DNA of 8,609 nt. Origin: an uncultured Corynebacterium sp. GTDB taxonomy: Bacteria > Actinomycetota > Actinomycetes > Mycobacteriales > Mycobacteriaceae. The notes beneath the pieces are model-generated. The model was not told where the DNA came from. It saw only the letters and a list, made by a program, of their open reading frames with translations, and searched no databases. The position numbers were made by a program, and so were the translations under genes. The stretch spans positions 1 to 8,609 of the forward strand of contig NZ_CALLDG010000161.1 of the NCBI RefSeq assembly GCF_937999985.1, in the 5' to 3' direction. The stretch's first letter is position 1. The number at the start of each line of letters is the position of its first letter. Positions 6,784 to 8,609 of this stretch are shown piece by piece.

Positions 6784-6812
6784 AGAGTAGACCATGCTGT
6801 CTAGTTTTGACG
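6784..6812 (-). promoter_or_regulatory. Predicted ssuD operon promoter (leaderless)
   Basis: On the minus strand, TACTCT (6789-6784) lies 5 nt before the ssuD ATG, so transcription would start at or next to the A of the ATG. The -35 region, near 6812-6806, reads about GTCAAA and is a poor match. A weak -35 fits a promoter that needs an activator. The McbR-type box fills the spacer. Confidence 0.5.
6788..6803. promoter_or_regulatory. McbR-type operator at the ssuD promoter (perfect consensus)
   Basis: TAGACCATGCTGTCTA matches TAGAC-N6-GTCTA at all ten defined positions. This consensus is known for McbR, the TetR-family repressor of sulfur and methionine genes in Corynebacterium. It begins 10 nt before the ssuD start codon and overlaps the predicted -10 and spacer, a position that would block RNA polymerase. 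Confidence 0.85.
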
Positions 6813-6849
6813 CCATGATTTCATTCGCGCTGAATTTAAACAGAGCTTT

Positions 6850-6896
6850 GCTTATCGGCTATCCCAAGCGACCTGCATTGATAGCTCAAGATAAGA
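6850..6896. promoter_or_regulatory. Composite inverted repeat midway between ssuD and ssuR, candidate SsuR operator
   Basis: The outer arms are CTTATC (6851-6856) and GATAAG (6890-6895); the inner arms are GCTATC (6858-6863) and GATAGC (6880-6885). All arms are perfect, giving four TATC/GATA half-sites. The centre is about 90 bp from each start codon, which suits an upstream activator site shared by both promoters. Assignment to SsuR is inference; I cannot recall the SsuR motif well enough to compare. Confidence 0.5.
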
Positions 6897-6922
6897 ATGA
6901 GCATAAATGTTGCTACAATTGC

Positions 6923-6951
6923 TTGACAGACAGATCGGTCTACCGAATACT
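6923..6951 (+). promoter_or_regulatory. Predicted ssuR promoter (leaderless)
   Basis: The consensus -35 TTGACA (6923-6928) is separated by exactly 17 nt from AATACT (6946-6951), a 4-of-6 match to the -10 consensus. The start point would fall at or just before the ATG at 6960, and no Shine-Dalgarno is present, so the mRNA is probably leaderless. Confidence 0.65.
6927..6942. promoter_or_regulatory. McbR-type operator in the ssuR promoter (9 of 10 positions)
   Basis: CAGACAGATCGGTCTA matches TAGAC-N6-GTCTA except for its first base. It overlaps the last two bases of the -35 and fills the -35/-10 spacer. As I recall, ssuR is under McbR control in C. glutamicum, which agrees with this site. Confidence 0.75.
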
Positions 6952-6959
6952 GGTTTTCT

Positions 6960-8252
6960 ATGACCCTCACGCAGCCCTCACCACTCCTCCACTCCGCAGC
7001 GGCGGCTCGCTTCGCCCTACCCGCCGCTCCGACCGCCCGCTGTCTCCACCAGATTCGCACCCTCCGGCAAACCGACCGAACTACCCTGCGTGACACCCTC
7101 GAGCTTTCTCAACCCAGCGTGGCCCGCCACGTATCGACCTTGATCGACGCCGGCCTGGTTGAGCAGGTCGCAGCACCCGAATCTTCCTCTCGGGGAGGTC
7201 GCCCTGGTACGCGCCTTTTGCCCGATGGCAGACACCTCACCTTCCTTGGCGCGCATGTCGGGCTACGCATCACCCAGCTAGTCGCTTGCGATGCGACGGG
7301 CAGAATCTTGGCCCACCGTAAGCTGCCACTCGACATGGCTGTAGTGGATCCGGGCGATGCCTTGGAGGCCATAGGCCACGGGCTGGCCGCTCTAGCACCG
7401 GCGAATAGCCCAGTTGTTTGCGCAGGTCTAGCCCTATCTGCACACGTGGATGAGGCCGGGCTCGTAAGCTCCGAAACCTACGGTTGGGACCACGTAGATG
7501 CTGCTTCCCGCGTTGCTGCGCAAATAAACGTACCCGTAGCCGTCGCCGGTGGCGTTGCCGCTATGGCCGCGCATGAACTCGCAGCCACTCCCCTTGCAAA
7601 TACTCGGACCATGCCTGCTGATGCTAAGCCCAGCCAGCCGGATTCCACCCTGTACTTCTATGCGCGAGAATTTGTCGGCCATGCTTGGATATTCAACGGG
7701 GCAGTACACCGCCCTCACTCCGGTGCGGCATCCCGCGCATTCCAACGCATCGGTGCCCAAGGATCTTTCGCGGCCTCCCCTCCCGGCGGTACGCATCCCC
7801 TCAGCTCAACGGCGCTGCTCAGTGCTGCAGCTAGTAAAGGAATCCCGGCGCGCAACGTAGCTGAATTAGTACGAATTGGCCGGCCTGGAGCTGACCCCCA
7901 CGGGCTAGAGCGCAGTGGCTCCGTCGGCGCAGATCAGACCCAGGAGGCAGCTAAATTACTCGACGAACGCGCCGAACTACTCAGCCGCTCTATCGCGCTG
8001 GCGGTAGACATCGTAGACCCACAATCGCTGGTCTTCGCGGGTGAGGCATTTACTGTCGACCCGCAGGCAATCCGCGTGGTCGCCCGGACCCTGCGCAACC
8101 AGCCGGGAATCCCTCGGAATCTGCGCCTACAAACTGCTAGTTCTAGCATCCTGCTCGATGCCGCAAAAACGGTAGCTCTCAATGCACTGTGGTCTAACCC
8201 GCTGGAGGTACTCCACGAACGCTTCGGTGCCGAGCTACCTACAGCGAACTAG
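6960..8252 (+). CDS. ssuR: ROK-family transcriptional regulator of sulfonate utilisation
   Basis: 430 residues. The N-terminal winged helix-turn-helix spans about 28-95, with the likely recognition helix around SQPSVARHVSTLIDAGLV (50-67) and the wing near SSSRGGRPGTR. The ROK fold follows from about 94 to 425. Sugar-kinase features are lost: the CxCGxxGC zinc motif is absent (the matching stretch is near GAVHRPHSGAASRAF, 247-261), and the catalytic END-type position near 195-200 reads AVAGGVAA. It is therefore a pure regulator. Its place, divergent from ssuD and convergent with gyrB, is the main basis for naming it SsuR, an activator of sulfonate genes that in C. glutamicum responds to sulfate status. 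The start at 6960 follows directly from the predicted promoter. Another ROK regulator at this position cannot be excluded by sequence alone. Confidence 0.85.
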   Translation: MTLTQPSPLLHSAAAARFALPAAPTARCLHQIRTLRQTDRTTLRDTLELSQPSVARHVSTLIDAGLVEQVAAPESSSRGGRPGTRLLPDGRHLTFLGAHVGLRITQLVACDATGRILAHRKLPLDMAVVDPGDALEAIGHGLAALAPANSPVVCAGLALSAHVDEAGLVSSETYGWDHVDAASRVAAQINVPVAVAGGVAAMAAHELAATPLANTRTMPADAKPSQPDSTLYFYAREFVGHAWIFNGAVHRPHSGAASRAFQRIGAQGSFAASPPGGTHPLSSTALLSAAASKGIPARNVAELVRIGRPGADPHGLERSGSVGADQTQEAAKLLDERAELLSRSIALAVDIVDPQSLVFAGEAFTVDPQAIRVVARTLRNQPGIPRNLRLQTASSSILLDAAKTVALNALWSNPLEVLHERFGAELPTAN

Positions 8253-8310
8253 CCCACCCACATCGGGCACCACGGCGGTGGGCGTTCGCTAAAAGGCCAT
8301 TAAACGGCCA
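8252..8310. terminator. Convergent terminator region between ssuR and gyrB
   Basis: A 7-bp stem GCCCACC (8252-8258) / GGTGGGC (8277-8283) begins on the last base of the ssuR stop. A shorter GGCC/GGCC hairpin (8295-8298 / 8306-8309) is followed by TTTT on the minus strand and would serve gyrB. Both are modest hairpins, and the 58-nt gap leaves little room for anything else. Confidence 0.5.
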
Positions 8311-8609
8311 CTAGACGTCAAGGAAGCGCACGTCGCGCGCGTTCTTCGTAATGAAGCTGCGGCGGGCCACAACGTCGTCGCCCATCAGCACGCTGAAGAT
8401 CTCGTCGGCGGCCGCAGCATCCTCCAGGTCCACGCGGCGCAGGGTGCGCACCGTCGGGTCCATGGTGGTTTCCCACAGCTCCTTGGCGTTCATCTCACCC
8501 AGACCCTTGTAGCGCTGGATGCCGTCGTCCTTGTTGATCTTCCGGCCCTGCGCCAGGCCCTCCTCGAGCTGCTCGTCGCGCTCGCGGTCACTGAAGGCAA
8601 AACCGGGCT
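8311..8609 (-). CDS. gyrB: DNA gyrase subunit B, C-terminal part
   Basis: The frame is open to the right edge, giving 98 visible C-terminal residues of a protein that is usually 650-800 long. The conserved block IQRYKGLGEMNAKELWETTM, continuing into DP, is diagnostic of GyrB (TOPRIM/C-terminal region that contacts GyrA), and the ending FITKNARDVRFLDV matches the normal end of GyrB. ParE is less likely given this C-terminus. GyrB is the ATPase subunit of the enzyme that introduces negative supercoils. As gyrB normally sits near dnaA-dnaN-recF, the window is probably close to the chromosomal origin, read in the opposite orientation. Transcription converges with ssuR. Confidence 0.95.
   Translation of the reverse strand, partial: PGFAFSDRERDEQLEEGLAQGRKINKDDGIQRYKGLGEMNAKELWETTMDPTVRTLRRVDLEDAAAADEIFSVLMGDDVVARRSFITKNARDVRFLDV

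Noticed and set aside
6794..7093. Plus-strand frame starting at 6794 across the ssuD-ssuR intergenic region
   Set aside because: It runs through the promoter and operators and into ssuR in another frame, with no ribosome binding site or recognisable domain.

Overview
The window looks like a GC-rich actinobacterial chromosome, most likely a Corynebacterium. Four signals support this: a ROK-type sulfonate regulator convergent with gyrB (the arrangement I recall for ssuR, cg0012, in C. glutamicum); two sites matching the corynebacterial McbR consensus TAGAC-N6-GTCTA; a cell-wall protein with an LAxTG sorting signal; and promoters that appear to give leaderless mRNAs. The species cannot be fixed from the sequence alone. 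No mobile element, CRISPR array, tRNA or rRNA was seen.

Layout, left to right. Positions 2-544 (+) hold the 3' end of a DyP-type heme peroxidase of the EfeB class. Positions 745-1425 (+) encode a small, very acidic, secreted protein with an internal glycine-zipper segment and a C-terminal LANTG sorting signal; a 17-bp palindrome lies in its leader. Hairpins at 1454-1526 separate it from the convergent genes. On the minus strand, 6778 down to 1615, lies a tightly packed sulfonate-sulfur cluster read in the order ssuD (FMNH2-dependent alkanesulfonate monooxygenase), ssuC (permease), ssuA (lipoprotein binding protein), ssuB (ATPase), then after a 41-nt gap an alpha/beta hydrolase. The ssu genes overlap by 1, 4 and 14 nt, so they are almost certainly one operon. 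A 181-bp intergenic region (6779-6959) separates ssuD from the divergent ROK regulator ssuR (6960-8252, +). The 3' end of gyrB (8311 to window end, -) is convergent with ssuR.

How it works together (partly inference): SsuABC would import sulfonates, and SsuD would split them to sulfite and an aldehyde when sulfur is scarce. The shared control region carries two McbR-type boxes, each in the spacer of one predicted core promoter. Midway between them is a composite inverted repeat that is a good candidate for the SsuR operator. The predicted ssuD promoter has a poor -35 element, as expected if it needs an activator, whereas ssuR has a consensus TTGACA. No FMN reductase partner for SsuD is encoded in the window.

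The window holds no clear new molecular machine. The most rewarding parts are the regulatory architecture of 6779-6959 and the unusual LAxTG surface protein with its palindromic leader.
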